Notes: generated by a model not told the origin, from the letters alone. A DNA stretch of 48,570 nucleotides from Phycisphaerales bacterium UBA7800 (GCA_002480565.1 DLCK01000047.1:89715-138284), one strand, 5' to 3'; counted from the first letter of the stretch, positions 27,425 to 35,855 are shown. Program-made: numbers and translations.

Positions 27425-27453
27425 AACGCCTTGCCAAGTTTGTTTAAGGCGTT
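27425..27453 (+). other. 8-bp inverted repeat between lysA and the next gene
   Basis: AACGCCTT and AAGGCGTT form a perfect 8-bp inverted repeat with a 13-base centre. It lies about 60 bases before the next start codon and has no T-tract, so an operator or mRNA hairpin fits better than a terminator. Confidence 0.4.
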
Positions 27454-27511
27454 ACATTAATCAGTCCTCAAACTCATTTACTATGGGGTTCAACCAAGGA
27501 GAATAACCCAC

Positions 27512-27946
27512 ATGCAGATTAAGACGATCACCGTAAACAAGTCCGAGAAGAACAAAGAAGGCGTGAAAATTGACGTTGTCGTTCCGGCTTCGGATGTTGA
27601 AATCGAACTGTTGAGTTTCCTGATGGCCGGCTACATTCGTGATGCCGCCACCAATGGCAAATTCAAAGTCGACCTGCCTGATCAGTATCGCATTACCTAT
27701 CAAGCTGAAGGTTCATTCCTGATCACAACCGAACCGGGTGTGTCGGCAGCCAAGAGTGGTGGCAATCCGTTCTACACGCCGCCCAAGCCCGTGGCCGTGG
27801 TTGCCATCCAACGCTTTGGCAAACGCTACGATCTGGCTTATGCCGCGATCAATCAGGAAGCTTTCAAAACGCAGAAGGCTCCCGCTCCTGCAGCTGCTCC
27901 CAAAGCTCCCAAGGCCGCAGCGAAAAAGGCTCCAGGCAAAAAATAA
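27512..27946 (+). CDS. hypothetical protein with basic Ala/Pro/Lys-rich tail
   Basis: This 144-residue soluble protein has an ordered N-terminal part (MQIKTITVNKSEKNKEGVKI, VEIELLSFLMAGYIRDAATN) with no signal peptide. A low-complexity C-terminal tail of about 30 residues made of Ala, Pro and Lys (APAAAPKAPKAAAKKAPGKK) resembles the flexible basic tails of histone H1-like or ribosome-associated proteins. A nucleic-acid or nucleoid role is conceivable but unproven. It has a very good Shine-Dalgarno (AAGGAG, eleven bases before the ATG) and its own terminator, so it is likely well expressed. I do not recognise the family. Confidence 0.75.
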   Translation: MQIKTITVNKSEKNKEGVKIDVVVPASDVEIELLSFLMAGYIRDAATNGKFKVDLPDQYRITYQAEGSFLITTEPGVSAAKSGGNPFYTPPKPVAVVAIQRFGKRYDLAYAAINQEAFKTQKAPAPAAAPKAPKAAAKKAPGKK

Positions 27947-27972
27947 GCTTGTTTTAAGCCATATTTTGAATT

Positions 27973-28006
27973 AAAAAAGCCCAGGTGTTAAGCCTGGGCT
28001 TTTTTT
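27973..28006. terminator. bidirectional rho-independent terminator
   Basis: AAGCCCAGG and CCTGGGCTT pair across a 7-base loop, with an A-run before and a T-run after the stem on either strand. It serves the plus-strand gene ending at 27946 and the convergent PL6 lyase gene. Confidence 0.9.
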
Positions 28007-28077
28007 GCAATGTATTGAATTCCATAAAACGACAGCTGAAACCCAAGTGGGGTTTTGAAAAAAAATGGTCTTTATCT

Positions 28078-31000
28078 CTACGGCTGGAAGCTGGTGTCCG
28101 TGGTAATCAGGACACGATCAAGCTGTGTGTTGCTTTCCCTGTGAGCAATTTCGAGCGTGTAATTGCCTGCCCCAAGACTCAGTGTGGTCCAGTCGTCCCA
28201 ATTCCACGATGAATTGATCGGCAGGTGCTTGGCGACAAATGTTCCGTCGTTTTGAGGGATACGAATCCATACTGAATTCGACGAACCGGTTGGACACAAA
28301 CTGCGAAGCCATATCTTGACCGTACCTGCCTGGGTGAGACTAAACGGGAAAACCAGGTGTCCGTCACTGGGAGGTGACGATGCGGTTGACGTCGCGGTGA
28401 CACCGTATCCACTCGATGCACTGCTGTTCGTTTCAATGAGCCATGGGGTGAGTGGTGTAAATTCAGTCTCGTAATACACGCGAGTCGTGGCGGGCAAAAT
28501 CGTACTGCTGTTGGTGTTCAGATCAATGCTGGGGCGATCCGCAGAATTACTCGCTTCACTGGTGTGGTAACGGCTGAAGCTGTTGTGGGTATGTGAATCA
28601 ATCAGGCAGGATACGCTGGCAAGGGTAGTGTCCGTAGCCAATTGCTTAGCCGTGTGTCCGGTGATATTCCAGACTGTCCATTGGCCGGCATCGGGGATCG
28701 ATTGACTGGCTATCAAATAGCTTGGCGTGGGTTGGTTGTTCCAATTCACCGTGGATGCAAGCCAATTGCTGTCGATGGCATAAAGTCCATGTGTCGCAGG
28801 ATCGTTGAGCTGTCGGACTTTGAGATTCAGCATAGCTGACGTGACTGTACCCGCAATTGATGCAAAAGGCAGATCAGCCTGAACAAGGCTTTTGCGATAG
28901 TAATTTTCTGAGGTTTGTAACTTCACAACCATATAATCACTGGAACCAAAATTCGTAGCTGCACTGGAGCCGCCTTGGATATAGCTGTCGCCGGTGATTG
29001 CTACGGTTTGCTGGTTGAATTGATCTTCACCCCAGACTTCGAATTCGACGATGCTGATTTGGGTATTGGTTGATGTGGTAAGTGAATTGCCATGTCCGAT
29101 GACACGAATATATTGGGCAGCAATCGGATCAAAGTAATAACTGCCCATGGACGACGATGTTCCACTACTGGTTTGGTTCGGCAGAACAGTTGTCCAGTAA
29201 ATAGCATCCATTGAGGTTTGAATGGTGAAATAGGCTTGGCGGAGATCGCCGTCATGCCATGCGATTTTAGCTTTGGTCATGATGGCTGGCGCGTTCAATG
29301 CATATTCAATCCATTGGCCAAGTCCATCGGCAGCCCAACGTGTGTTGTAACTGTCATCCTGACTTTCAGCAGGCGTGTTCCCATCGTCACTGCTTGCGGT
29401 GATACTGTTGACAGTGAGTTGAACGTGATTGCTGCTTTGTGGATCTTGAACATAGAGAGTCAGTTGGTGTTGATCAAAATCCCCGTCGCTATCCGTGGCT
29501 TGCACCGTTAAAGGATAGACACCTGCTTGGCTGGGGTGTCCGAAAATTTCGCCGTCGGACGCAAGTGTCAAACCCGGCGGCAAATTGCCTTGGACGATGG
29601 AGTAGGTGATGCTGCCGTTGCCGCTGGTGCTGCCTAGAGATTGGGCATAGGCATATCCGGTGGTCGCCAGATTGAACAAGCCGCTGGCATCCAGTTCCGG
29701 GATGTTGCCACTGATGCCCACTGGGATATCCGTTGGTGCCGGGCCAGCGTTCGTCCCCCAACTCACGCCCACATCACTTGCCATCCGAGGCGCATGGGGA
29801 CTTGCTGTATAGGCTCCACTGATTTCCTCAGCACCAACATCTTTACTTGACCAGGGTCGAAGTCTGCCAGTTAGATCGACATCACTTTGAACATACGATC
29901 CCAAAGCAGCATCCAACACCGGGCTCGTTGAACTGTCGGGGCGGTAGTAATTGGCAGTGCTGTCAAAAACCAGTTGTGGGTCTACAAAATCAATTTCATC
30001 GCTGGCAAAGCTGATGGTTTTATCCTGGACCAATGCAGATGAACCACTGGTGTGATACATGATATTACCTTGGTAGGTAAGGTCATCTGCTGCCGGATCA
30101 CGATATCGGATCAAGTCGTTTAGGCTGCCATAGACGGCGTTATTGGCAAAGATACTGTCCGATGGCGGGACGGTTCGATCTTTGCTGCCGATACCGTAGC
30201 CGATTTCAAAAGCGACCTTGCAATTGACAATTGTGTTAAAGGCAACGACCGCATTCTCCACGGGAACGTATCCGCTGGATGATGCATTGAGTTGTCCTTC
30301 GCCTAGTACGATGCTGCCACGTCCATTGGTGCCGCCGAGGTTTTGGAAATAGTTATTGATTACGACATGGTTTTTGCCGTGAATGCGGACACCACTTTCA
30401 TAGCTGTCTCCTGTGCCTGAAAAGAAGTTGCCTTCGACGTGACAGTTGTTGCCATGTCTCAGGGAGAGTTGTCCCTGGCAATCCTCAAGTGTATTTCGCA
30501 GATAGCGATTGAAGTTGGATTTATTGGAGATGGTTTCCAGTTCACCATCACATTGATAGAAATAGTTATCGCTAATGACACAATGAGCATCGACATCGAC
30601 GGTGCTGCTTGTCCCAATACGGATGGTTTCCCAGTCGTTGGCACCACCGCCGGATGTGTGTCCAAGAAAGGCATTGTGGTCTATGCGATGATTAGGGATT
30701 TCGCCGGATGCTAACCCGCTCAGCCAGATGACCATGGTCTGGGATATCTTTGTTTTGTTCTCAAAACTGCAGTGATCCACACGGTTGTTGCTGCCATAAA
30801 TTTGAATCCATTTATGGCCGGACGGTCCATCATGGTTGTTGATTCGCGTGTTGCTCAGTCGGCAATGACGTGCCAGATTGCTGCTGTCTTCGCGGAATTG
30901 GACACTATAAGACAAGGTTGATGTGGGTGGCCCTGAGAGTTCAAAGCCTGAAACGATGAGGTATTCGCCGCCAATACTGATCTTTGAATTACCTGTGAGA

Positions 31001-31308
31001 ATCACACCGCCAGGTGTTTGGGCGCGAAGCGTGATTGGGTGTTCCGCAGTACCGTTGGCCCCGTAAAAACCAATGGCCTGATCGTTATATGTTCCATCAG
31101 TCCAGACCAACACGTCGCCGGGCTGGGCGGTAAGCATGGCGGTCGTGACATCACTGGCGGAACTGACGATATGGATACTGCTGGCAAAGGTGTTCGAAGC
31201 AAGGGTAATCGTGCAACAAATCAGAATTGACAGGAACAGAAAACGGGACGGTCTGGCTGCTAAAGTCAGTGGGCACAAAGGGGGTTCGTGTGTGCGTGCG
31301 TGGATCAT
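28078..31308 (-). CDS. secreted polysaccharide lyase family 6 (alginate or dermatan lyase type), multidomain
   Basis: This 1076-residue secreted enzyme has a signal peptide with a long n-region (FLFLSILICCTITLASNTFA). Its PL6 parallel beta-helix (about residues 45-480) starts SSIHIVSSASDVTTAM. The PL6 catalytic pair is visible as K263 (ISNKSNFN) and R284 (LSLRHGN), 21 residues apart as in characterised PL6 alginate lyases. Behind it come an Ig-like putative domain (LPPGLTLASDGEIFG), an F5/8 discoidin-like domain (WIEYALNAPAIMTKAKIAWH), a DNRLRE/CBM96-like domain (DSNWLASTVNWNNQPTPSY) and a C-terminal beta domain. PL6 members cut alginate or chondroitin B. AGAGGA precedes this ATG by four bases, so an earlier in-frame start at 31362 is less likely. 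Confidence 0.9.
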   Translation of the reverse strand: MIHARTHEPPLCPLTLAARPSRFLFLSILICCTITLASNTFASSIHIVSSASDVTTAMLTAQPGDVLVWTDGTYNDQAIGFYGANGTAEHPITLRAQTPGGVILTGNSKISIGGEYLIVSGFELSGPPTSTLSYSVQFREDSSNLARHCRLSNTRINNHDGPSGHKWIQIYGSNNRVDHCSFENKTKISQTMVIWLSGLASGEIPNHRIDHNAFLGHTSGGGANDWETIRIGTSSTVDVDAHCVISDNYFYQCDGELETISNKSNFNRYLRNTLEDCQGQLSLRHGNNCHVEGNFFSGTGDSYESGVRIHGKNHVVINNYFQNLGGTNGRGSIVLGEGQLNASSSGYVPVENAVVAFNTIVNCKVAFEIGYGIGSKDRTVPPSDSIFANNAVYGSLNDLIRYRDPAADDLTYQGNIMYHTSGSSALVQDKTISFASDEIDFVDPQLVFDSTANYYRPDSSTSPVLDAALGSYVQSDVDLTGRLRPWSSKDVGAEEISGAYTASPHAPRMASDVGVSWGTNAGPAPTDIPVGISGNIPELDASGLFNLATTGYAYAQSLGSTSGNGSITYSIVQGNLPPGLTLASDGEIFGHPSQAGVYPLTVQATDSDGDFDQHQLTLYVQDPQSSNHVQLTVNSITASSDDGNTPAESQDDSYNTRWAADGLGQWIEYALNAPAIMTKAKIAWHDGDLRQAYFTIQTSMDAIYWTTVLPNQTSSGTSSSMGSYYFDPIAAQYIRVIGHGNSLTTSTNTQISIVEFEVWGEDQFNQQTVAITGDSYIQGGSSAATNFGSSDYMVVKLQTSENYYRKSLVQADLPFASIAGTVTSAMLNLKVRQLNDPATHGLYAIDSNWLASTVNWNNQPTPSYLIASQSIPDAGQWTVWNITGHTAKQLATDTTLASVSCLIDSHTHNSFSRYHTSEASNSADRPSIDLNTNSSTILPATTRVYYETEFTPLTPWLIETNSSASSGYGVTATSTASSPPSDGHLVFPFSLTQAGTVKIWLRSLCPTGSSNSVWIRIPQNDGTFVAKHLPINSSWNWDDWTTLSLGAGNYTLEIAHRESNTQLDRVLITTDTSFQP

Positions 31309-31516
31309 GGATTCCTCTTTTTCCGCATAAAGACCAAAAGGACAAGTCAGATGACTCGTCACGGATAGGTGACTTCATCTCCCGGAAGGGAATCATGCGG
31401 ATAAAAAAAGGGGGAACCTTTGATGCAGTGCAATATATCAATTGGTTGGTGAAATGGAAGCATAAAAAGAAAATTTTAAATTGACCTTTCAGGCATCCCG
31501 AGTCGTGTTTTGTGTT

Positions 31517-32086
31517 TTAGGGATCGTAGGTGAGCACGTGTCCATCGTGATAGAGCATGTTCATGCGGGTGTCGCCCATGTGTCGTTTCATTTTGCTGCC
31601 GTTGTAATTGCTGCAGGTGTAATTCCATGTTGGATGCACTGCGTTTTCGTAAATCCAGCCTAGAGAACTTAGCGGTTTTTTCTTGTAAACCGAATAATCA
31701 TCCAATCGCCAAACGTACTTATTGCCCATGTATGGATTCTTGGATAAGCCTGCGCAGTAGGCTTTATTGACTGTGTTGTAGTTTGCTTTGGGAACCGGGA
31801 TCGCGCTGGGACAGTAAAAAATCTGTGCATTACCCACACGTAAAGTCACATAGTCATCCATCCGCTGCTTCCAATAGGTGATGGAATAGGGCAGCCAACC
31901 GTTAAAGTCATTGGTGTAGGTGGCGGTGACCACGCCGATTTGTTTCATGCGTGTCATACAGTCCAGACGTTTGGATGTTTCACGCGCCTGAGCCAAAGCC
32001 GGGAGCAGGATGGCGATGAGCAAAGCGATAATCGAGATGACGACCAGTAGCTCGATGAGTGTGAAAGCCTTGGCTGGTTTATTCAT
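31517..32086 (-). CDS. type IV pseudopilin-like protein (prepilin N-terminal methylation motif)
   Basis: This 189-residue protein starts MNKPAKAFTLIELLVVISII, a textbook prepilin peptidase site (A|FTLIE) with the long hydrophobic helix. A short globular part ends with NMLYHDGHVLTYDP, like the H-x9-DG tail common in Planctomycetota/Lentisphaerota pseudopilins, though the spacing is shortened. No secretion or pilus genes are nearby. Its ATG lies inside the stop of the GntR gene (ATGAATAA, eight-base overlap) with AGGA in front, so regulator and pseudopilin are translated together. It is probably assembled into, or displayed by, a type II secretion or type IV pilus system encoded elsewhere. A link to glycan handling is inferred from context. 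Confidence 0.88.
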   Translation of the reverse strand: MNKPAKAFTLIELLVVISIIALLIAILLPALAQARETSKRLDCMTRMKQIGVVTATYTNDFNGWLPYSITYWKQRMDDYVTLRVGNAQIFYCPSAIPVPKANYNTVNKAYCAGLSKNPYMGNKYVWRLDDYSVYKKKPLSSLGWIYENAVHPTWNYTCSNYNGSKMKRHMGDTRMNMLYHDGHVLTYDP

Positions 32087-33239
32087 GATCCTGTCCTTGG
32101 TGTGGTTTTTCTGTCAGGCCGATTTGGTTTAGCAATTCATCACGTTCGGATGAACTGCGTAAAGAGCTACCGCAGCTGTCACGAATTTTCAGATACATCG
32201 GTTTGGGGTTTTGTTCCTGTACGACATTGCCATGTGCAAGACCAATCGCATTCTTGAGCATCCAATTGGCCGGATGTTCGTAGTCACCATAAAAACTACT
32301 CAACGGTGGGTCGGTGGTCTGGGCAGCTTCGGTGTTGTTCCAACCAAGAATCGCAAAATCCTTTGGCGCTTGCATGCCGATTTTATGCATCGCAGTCATC
32401 AAGCGAATCGCATGTTCATCGTCATAACAGATCACGCCCAGTGATCCGCGATACTGTGCAAGGTGTTTGGCTAGCCGATCCATCCGGCCGACTTCTCGGT
32501 TGACCAGGTGGCATTGATTGTCCAGTTCATACTCGGCACAAAACATGGTGTAGCCAATAATGCGGCGTTCCAGAAAGACATTGTCATGTAGCAGCGGACC
32601 AACGTAGGCAATCGTCTTGCATCCGAGTTGATGCAGATACTGACCAGCAATTTTTGTGTACCGTGATCCGCTGACGCCAAACGTACGTGGGTCTGAAAAG
32701 TAATGCTTGTCCAAACCGGGCAACGCCACCGGCACATTCAATGGGATCGGGCTGCGACGCACCAATTCGCCAAGCTGCTGTGTCTGATCCGGGGGCAGCC
32801 ACGGGACAATCGCACATGGGCAATCCTCCTTGGCTAACTGCTTGATGGCATGGTCTGCACTGTCACCAAAGTCACTGATGAGTTGTGTATGGAGGGTGAT
32901 GTTCTTCTCACGGGCAGTGTTTGAAAGATTGCCACTGATCCGTAAAGCGTAGTTGTCAGCTTTGTCATGCAGCAGGATGCCGACGTGTTTTGTCAGAGGC
33001 TGGACTTGATTGGGATCAGCCACGAAGGTGCCCGCTCCGATTCGCCGTTCCACAAGGCCTTCATCAGCCAGCAGGGATAGTGCTTTGCGGACGGTCTGCA
33101 TATTGCACTGGTTACTACGTGCCAAGTGTCGCTCGGATGGCATCTTGCTGCCGGGCGGCATTTTGTCGATGATTTGAACGATAGTGCTTTTAACATCTTC
33201 GTATTTAAACTTTTTGGGATTTTGTAGTTGGGTGGTCAT
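32079..33239 (-). CDS. GntR-type HTH / LacI-type ligand-binding hybrid regulator (copy 1)
   Basis: This 386-residue regulator has an N-terminal GntR winged helix (residues about 10-75, MPSERHLARSNQCNMQTVRK and LVERRIGAGTFVADP) and a LacI/periplasmic-binding-type sensor domain (HVGILLHDKADNYALRISGN, KTIAYVGPLLHDNVFLERRI, DFAILGWNNTEAAQTTDPPL). Such hybrids bind a sugar-related effector and repress or activate catabolic genes. It has a close paralogue at 37702-38859. The ATG lacks a Shine-Dalgarno. An inverted repeat at 33264-33276 just after a candidate promoter suggests autoregulation. The gene is transcribed with the pseudopilin, which it overlaps by eight bases. Confidence 0.9.
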   Translation of the reverse strand: MTTQLQNPKKFKYEDVKSTIVQIIDKMPPGSKMPSERHLARSNQCNMQTVRKALSLLADEGLVERRIGAGTFVADPNQVQPLTKHVGILLHDKADNYALRISGNLSNTAREKNITLHTQLISDFGDSADHAIKQLAKEDCPCAIVPWLPPDQTQQLGELVRRSPIPLNVPVALPGLDKHYFSDPRTFGVSGSRYTKIAGQYLHQLGCKTIAYVGPLLHDNVFLERRIIGYTMFCAEYELDNQCHLVNREVGRMDRLAKHLAQYRGSLGVICYDDEHAIRLMTAMHKIGMQAPKDFAILGWNNTEAAQTTDPPLSSFYGDYEHPANWMLKNAIGLAHGNVVQEQNPKPMYLKIRDSCGSSLRSSSERDELLNQIGLTEKPHQGQDHE

Positions 33240-33263
33240 AGTGCTTTACGGGTGAAGGGTTAA

Positions 33264-33276
33264 ATTGCTGTGCAAT
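33264..33276. promoter_or_regulatory. candidate operator, inverted repeat before GntR copy 1
   Basis: ATTGC-TGT-GCAAT is a perfect 5-bp inverted repeat with a 3-base spacer. It lies where transcription of the minus-strand regulator gene would start, 25 bases before its ATG, fitting an autoregulatory operator. On the minus strand it contains AGCAATT, also found upstream of the second GntR gene and the GH5 gene. Confidence 0.45.
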
Positions 33277-33283
33277 CACTTTT

Positions 33284-33314
33284 ATTATTTTTGCGTATCA
33301 ATTTAATAAGTCAA
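33284..33314 (-). promoter_or_regulatory. candidate promoter of GntR copy 1
   Basis: TTGACT (33314-33309) and AATAAT (33289-33284) on the minus strand match the -35 and -10 consensus at five of six bases each. The spacer of 19 bases is long. Confidence 0.45.
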
Positions 33315-33394
33315 GTAAATCGCTATGGTTTTGTGTGAGATTGTTGATTTAGTCAAGGCGTGACAGGTTTTAGGTTGTTTATTGTGATGCGCAT

Positions 33395-33425
33395 GAAAAA
33401 ACGCAGGCCGAAACCTGCGCTTTTT
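33395..33425 (-). terminator. terminator after the CBM-like gene
   Basis: On the minus strand CGCAGG and CCTGCG pair across a 6-base loop and run into TTTTTTC. A-runs flank the other side, so it could also work on the plus strand. It lies about 45 bases past the stop of the minus-strand CBM-like gene and separates it from the GntR/pseudopilin unit. Confidence 0.8.
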
Positions 33426-33469
33426 CAATAGGTATTCAATTGTCTGCGGATGTTTATTTGCTTTTGAGC

Positions 33470-34030
33470 TTAGTCGACATATTCAAGGGTGAAGTCGTCA
33501 AAGTCCATCGTGCCTGCTTTGACATTAAAGAGTACGGGCATGACTTCGAACTTTTCAGCACCTTCAGGGACTTCGAATTCAAGAACCTTGTCTTCCCATT
33601 CGGCATGCGTTCCGGCCATGCGTGGGATTTTGCTCACGCCTTTGATCTTCTTGCCTTCACTGTTTTTGAATTGGATAAACAGTGTGCCGGAGAACCATGA
33701 TTTCTGACCTTTTTCGATACCGTTGCATCGCATTTTGAAGGTCATCTTCATTTTCTTGCCATAGTCCGCAGGCTTCACGAAGAACTGTCGGTAGACCATG
33801 TACATTTTGCCCGACTCCATTGACGTTAATCGCAGGAACTTGTTTTCACCTTCGGTTTCCCAGCTGCTGCCTTTTTCGGGGTTGATTCCCCAATGTGCAG
33901 GCGTGCCGGGTTTCTTTGGGTTTTCGGCTTCAAAGTCACCGCCCTTGAAAATGTTGTCACCTGCATAGAGGCCGGTGGTCATCATACTTACGATCAGCAG
34001 GGCGCAAAGTCCCATCCAGTGTTTTGACAT
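33470..34030 (-). CDS. secreted stand-alone carbohydrate-binding-like module
   Basis: This 186-residue protein has a signal peptide (WMGLCALLIVSMMTTGLYAG) and one beta-sandwich module. DNIFKGGDFEAENPKKPGTP, FLRLTSMESGKMYMVYRQFF, MTFKMRCNGIEKGQKSWFSG and the closing TMDFDDFTLEYVD are recognisable. The same module forms the N-terminal third of both GH5 enzymes next door, and the layout (ligand-binding sandwich ending in FDDF) is typical of CBM4/9-type modules, so glycan binding is likely. No catalytic domain is present. AGGAG lies seven bases before this ATG; the frame is open nine codons further. A palindrome TTGTACAA lies 20 bases upstream. Confidence 0.78.
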   Translation of the reverse strand: MSKHWMGLCALLIVSMMTTGLYAGDNIFKGGDFEAENPKKPGTPAHWGINPEKGSSWETEGENKFLRLTSMESGKMYMVYRQFFVKPADYGKKMKMTFKMRCNGIEKGQKSWFSGTLFIQFKNSEGKKIKGVSKIPRMAGTHAEWEDKVLEFEVPEGAEKFEVMPVLFNVKAGTMDFDDFTLEYVD

Positions 34031-34049
34031 GTGTAGTCTCCTGTCAAAG

Positions 34050-34057
34050 TTGTACAA
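34050..34057. promoter_or_regulatory. short palindrome TTGTACAA upstream of CBM-like gene
   Basis: TTGTACAA is a perfect 8-bp palindrome 20 bases before the ATG. A related TTGTGTACAA is found 40-50 bases upstream of the first GH5 gene (37529-37538). Its small size makes this a weak operator candidate. Confidence 0.3.
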
Positions 34058-34072
34058 AAACGAGTTACTTTT

Positions 34073-34103
34073 AAATGCGATGGATTAACAACTCATCGCA
34101 TTT
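34073..34103 (-). other. hairpin overlapping the GH5 stop codon
   Basis: AAATGCGATG and CATCGCATTT form a perfect 10-bp stem around an 11-base loop. One arm contains the last two codons and the TGA of the second GH5 gene. The minus-strand side lacks a long T-run, so it may stabilise the mRNA 3' end or attenuate read-through to the CBM-like gene rather than terminate fully. Confidence 0.55.
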
Positions 34104-35715
34104 TTTTCATTTCAAATTGCTTGCCGGATAACGCATCCTTGGCAAACTGTCCCCAAAAAGGCGTCGGTGTGAAGTCCCAATCCGCAATCATGCGTGGTGA
34201 TGAACTGGTGTGAAAGCACCATGCGGTCCAATGCAGTCTGTACTTCTGGATACATCCCAAAAAGTCCGGCACCCAGGTGTAGGGATCTTCCTGGATATTC
34301 TTGGGCAAGAATTCCATGGGCTTGGCGTCGGCTCCGAGTTCACCCATCAAGACAGGATGCCTGGCAGCGGTATCAAGGAAGTGGCCTTGCCAGTCTTTTT
34401 TCCAGTTGTAGCAGTGCGCTTCGTAGATGATGCCGTTGCCACCGTTGTCTTTGATTTCGTACCCATTGAGAACGCCAGAGACACTTGCAGCCCAATCCAT
34501 ACCACTGACGGTGCAGACATTTTTTGCACCAGTCCTGCGAATTAGATCCATGCACGCCTGCATGCCCGGTGAGTGAAATGTCCTGTAATTTTCGGTATTT
34601 TCGGCTGCGACACCTTCCTTGGCTTTGACTTTTTCTTTGACTTCGCCGCCGTTTTTCCAGACGTCCCATGTGAGACTATGCGGCTCGTTGAAGAGTCCGA
34701 AGATCACTGCAGGGTGGTTTTTGTATCGCTTGGCTGCGTCTTCCCAGAATTTCAGATGCTTGGGTTGCAAGGCTTTGAACTCATGGAAATCCAACAGCAG
34801 ATAGGCTCCGCGTGATGCGGTGGTTTCGACCAGTTTGTCCACCAGTTCGCGGTAGGCTTTGCCGCCATCGTTTTGATAATCGCTTTCACCAAACCAGAAT
34901 CGGTGACGCACTGCAAGGCGGATAATGTTGGCGTTCCATTCGTCGATTGCAACCACGGTGGAAGTAAAAACCTGCTCGCCTTTATCCGACCAGCCGAGAC
35001 TTGGAATGTTGATCCCTTGGAGCCAGACTTCTTTACCCGCGGAGTTGAGGACTTTGTTACCGACGACTTTCAAAGGCAGGGGATGGGGCTTACCCCCATC
35101 GACCGGGAAGACTGCGGTATGTGCTCGAAGCTTGGGGGCGGGTTTGAACTTCGCTCCCATTTCGTCAATGTAATGCAGCGTGAAGTCATCGAAATCCATC
35201 GTGCCGGATTTGACGTTAAAGAGCACAGGCATAACTTGTAGCTTCACAGCTTTGTCAGGAATGACCATGTCGATGCTCTTGTCTTCCCATGTCGCATGCG
35301 TGCCTTTCATGCGCGGGATGCCTTTGACGCCTGGCGAGAGTTTTTTACTGTTTTCATCGACAAATTGAATAAACAGCGTGCCGATAAACCAGGCTTTGTC
35401 ACCGCGGATAATTTCATTGGACCGCATCTTGAATGACAGTCGCAGAAACTTGCCTGCATCTTGAGGCTTAAAGTAAAACTCGCGATAGGTCAGGGTGGTC
35501 TTGCCTGCTTCGAGACTGGTCAAACGCAGGAAACGATTGTTGCCTTCGGACTCACTGGTGACACCTTGCTCGGGCTTAAGGCCCCAATGATCAGGCTGCA
35601 CAGTCGAGCCAATTTGCAGATCACCGTTTGCAAAGAGATTGTCGCTTGCATGCAGGTTGGCCGATAGGGTCAATGCGAGTAAGCAAGCAAGTATTAGTGA
35701 CCGGTATTTGTACAT
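34093..35715 (-). CDS. secreted glycoside hydrolase family 5-like enzyme with N-terminal CBM-like module (copy 2)
   Basis: This 540-residue protein has a signal peptide (SLILACLLALTLSANLHAS). The CBM-like module (about 25-170) ends TMDFDDFTLHYID, and a GH5 TIM barrel (about 190-530) starts VWLQGINIPSLGWSDKGEQV. Acid/base E344 lies in FGLFNEPH and nucleophile E459 in LMGELGAD, the two GH5 glutamates. RLAVRHRFWFGESDYQNDGG and WTAWCFHTSSSPRM fit the barrel. GH5 enzymes cut beta-glucans, mannans and related glycans, but specificity cannot be read. The ATG at 35715 has AGGA seven bases upstream, while an ATG two codons earlier lies too close to it. It is a tandem paralogue of the next gene and ends with the same FEMKKMR residues. 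Confidence 0.9.
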   Translation of the reverse strand: MYKYRSLILACLLALTLSANLHASDNLFANGDLQIGSTVQPDHWGLKPEQGVTSESEGNNRFLRLTSLEAGKTTLTYREFYFKPQDAGKFLRLSFKMRSNEIIRGDKAWFIGTLFIQFVDENSKKLSPGVKGIPRMKGTHATWEDKSIDMVIPDKAVKLQVMPVLFNVKSGTMDFDDFTLHYIDEMGAKFKPAPKLRAHTAVFPVDGGKPHPLPLKVVGNKVLNSAGKEVWLQGINIPSLGWSDKGEQVFTSTVVAIDEWNANIIRLAVRHRFWFGESDYQNDGGKAYRELVDKLVETTASRGAYLLLDFHEFKALQPKHLKFWEDAAKRYKNHPAVIFGLFNEPHSLTWDVWKNGGEVKEKVKAKEGVAAENTENYRTFHSPGMQACMDLIRRTGAKNVCTVSGMDWAASVSGVLNGYEIKDNGGNGIIYEAHCYNWKKDWQGHFLDTAARHPVLMGELGADAKPMEFLPKNIQEDPYTWVPDFLGCIQKYRLHWTAWCFHTSSSPRMIADWDFTPTPFWGQFAKDALSGKQFEMKKMR

Positions 35716-35751
35716 ACTCATTTCCTAAGAAGGGGCTTTGCCAATTCGTTG

Positions 35752-35855
35752 CTCTATGGCATTTACCACAGAGCCATAGAGTCTATGAGGTCACAGAGCA
35801 AGGCATGGGAAGGATGATATATCTTCTCTTCAAATCTCTGTGCCTCTGTAGTAAA
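35752..35855. repeat. imperfect inverted-repeat element (CACAGAG type) between the GH5 genes
   Basis: TTTACCACAGAGCCATAGAG (35762-35781) and CTCTGTGCCTCTGTAGTAAA (35836-35855) are inverted copies matching at 17 of 20 positions, 54 bases apart. In addition CTCTATGGC (35752-35760) pairs perfectly with GCCATAGAG (35773-35781). The CCACAGAGgCACAGAG wording resembles a small dispersed repeat common in several bacterial genomes. It fills most of the 168-base gap between the tandem GH5 genes. Confidence 0.6.

Noticed and set aside
27425..27453. A terminator for lysA.
   Set aside because: The 8-bp inverted repeat has no T-tract and a 13-base loop; kept only as a possible operator or hairpin.
31363..31516. 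A PL6 promoter around TATATT (minus strand) in this gap.
   Set aside because: A -10-like TATATT exists but no acceptable -35, so it is not listed as a feature.
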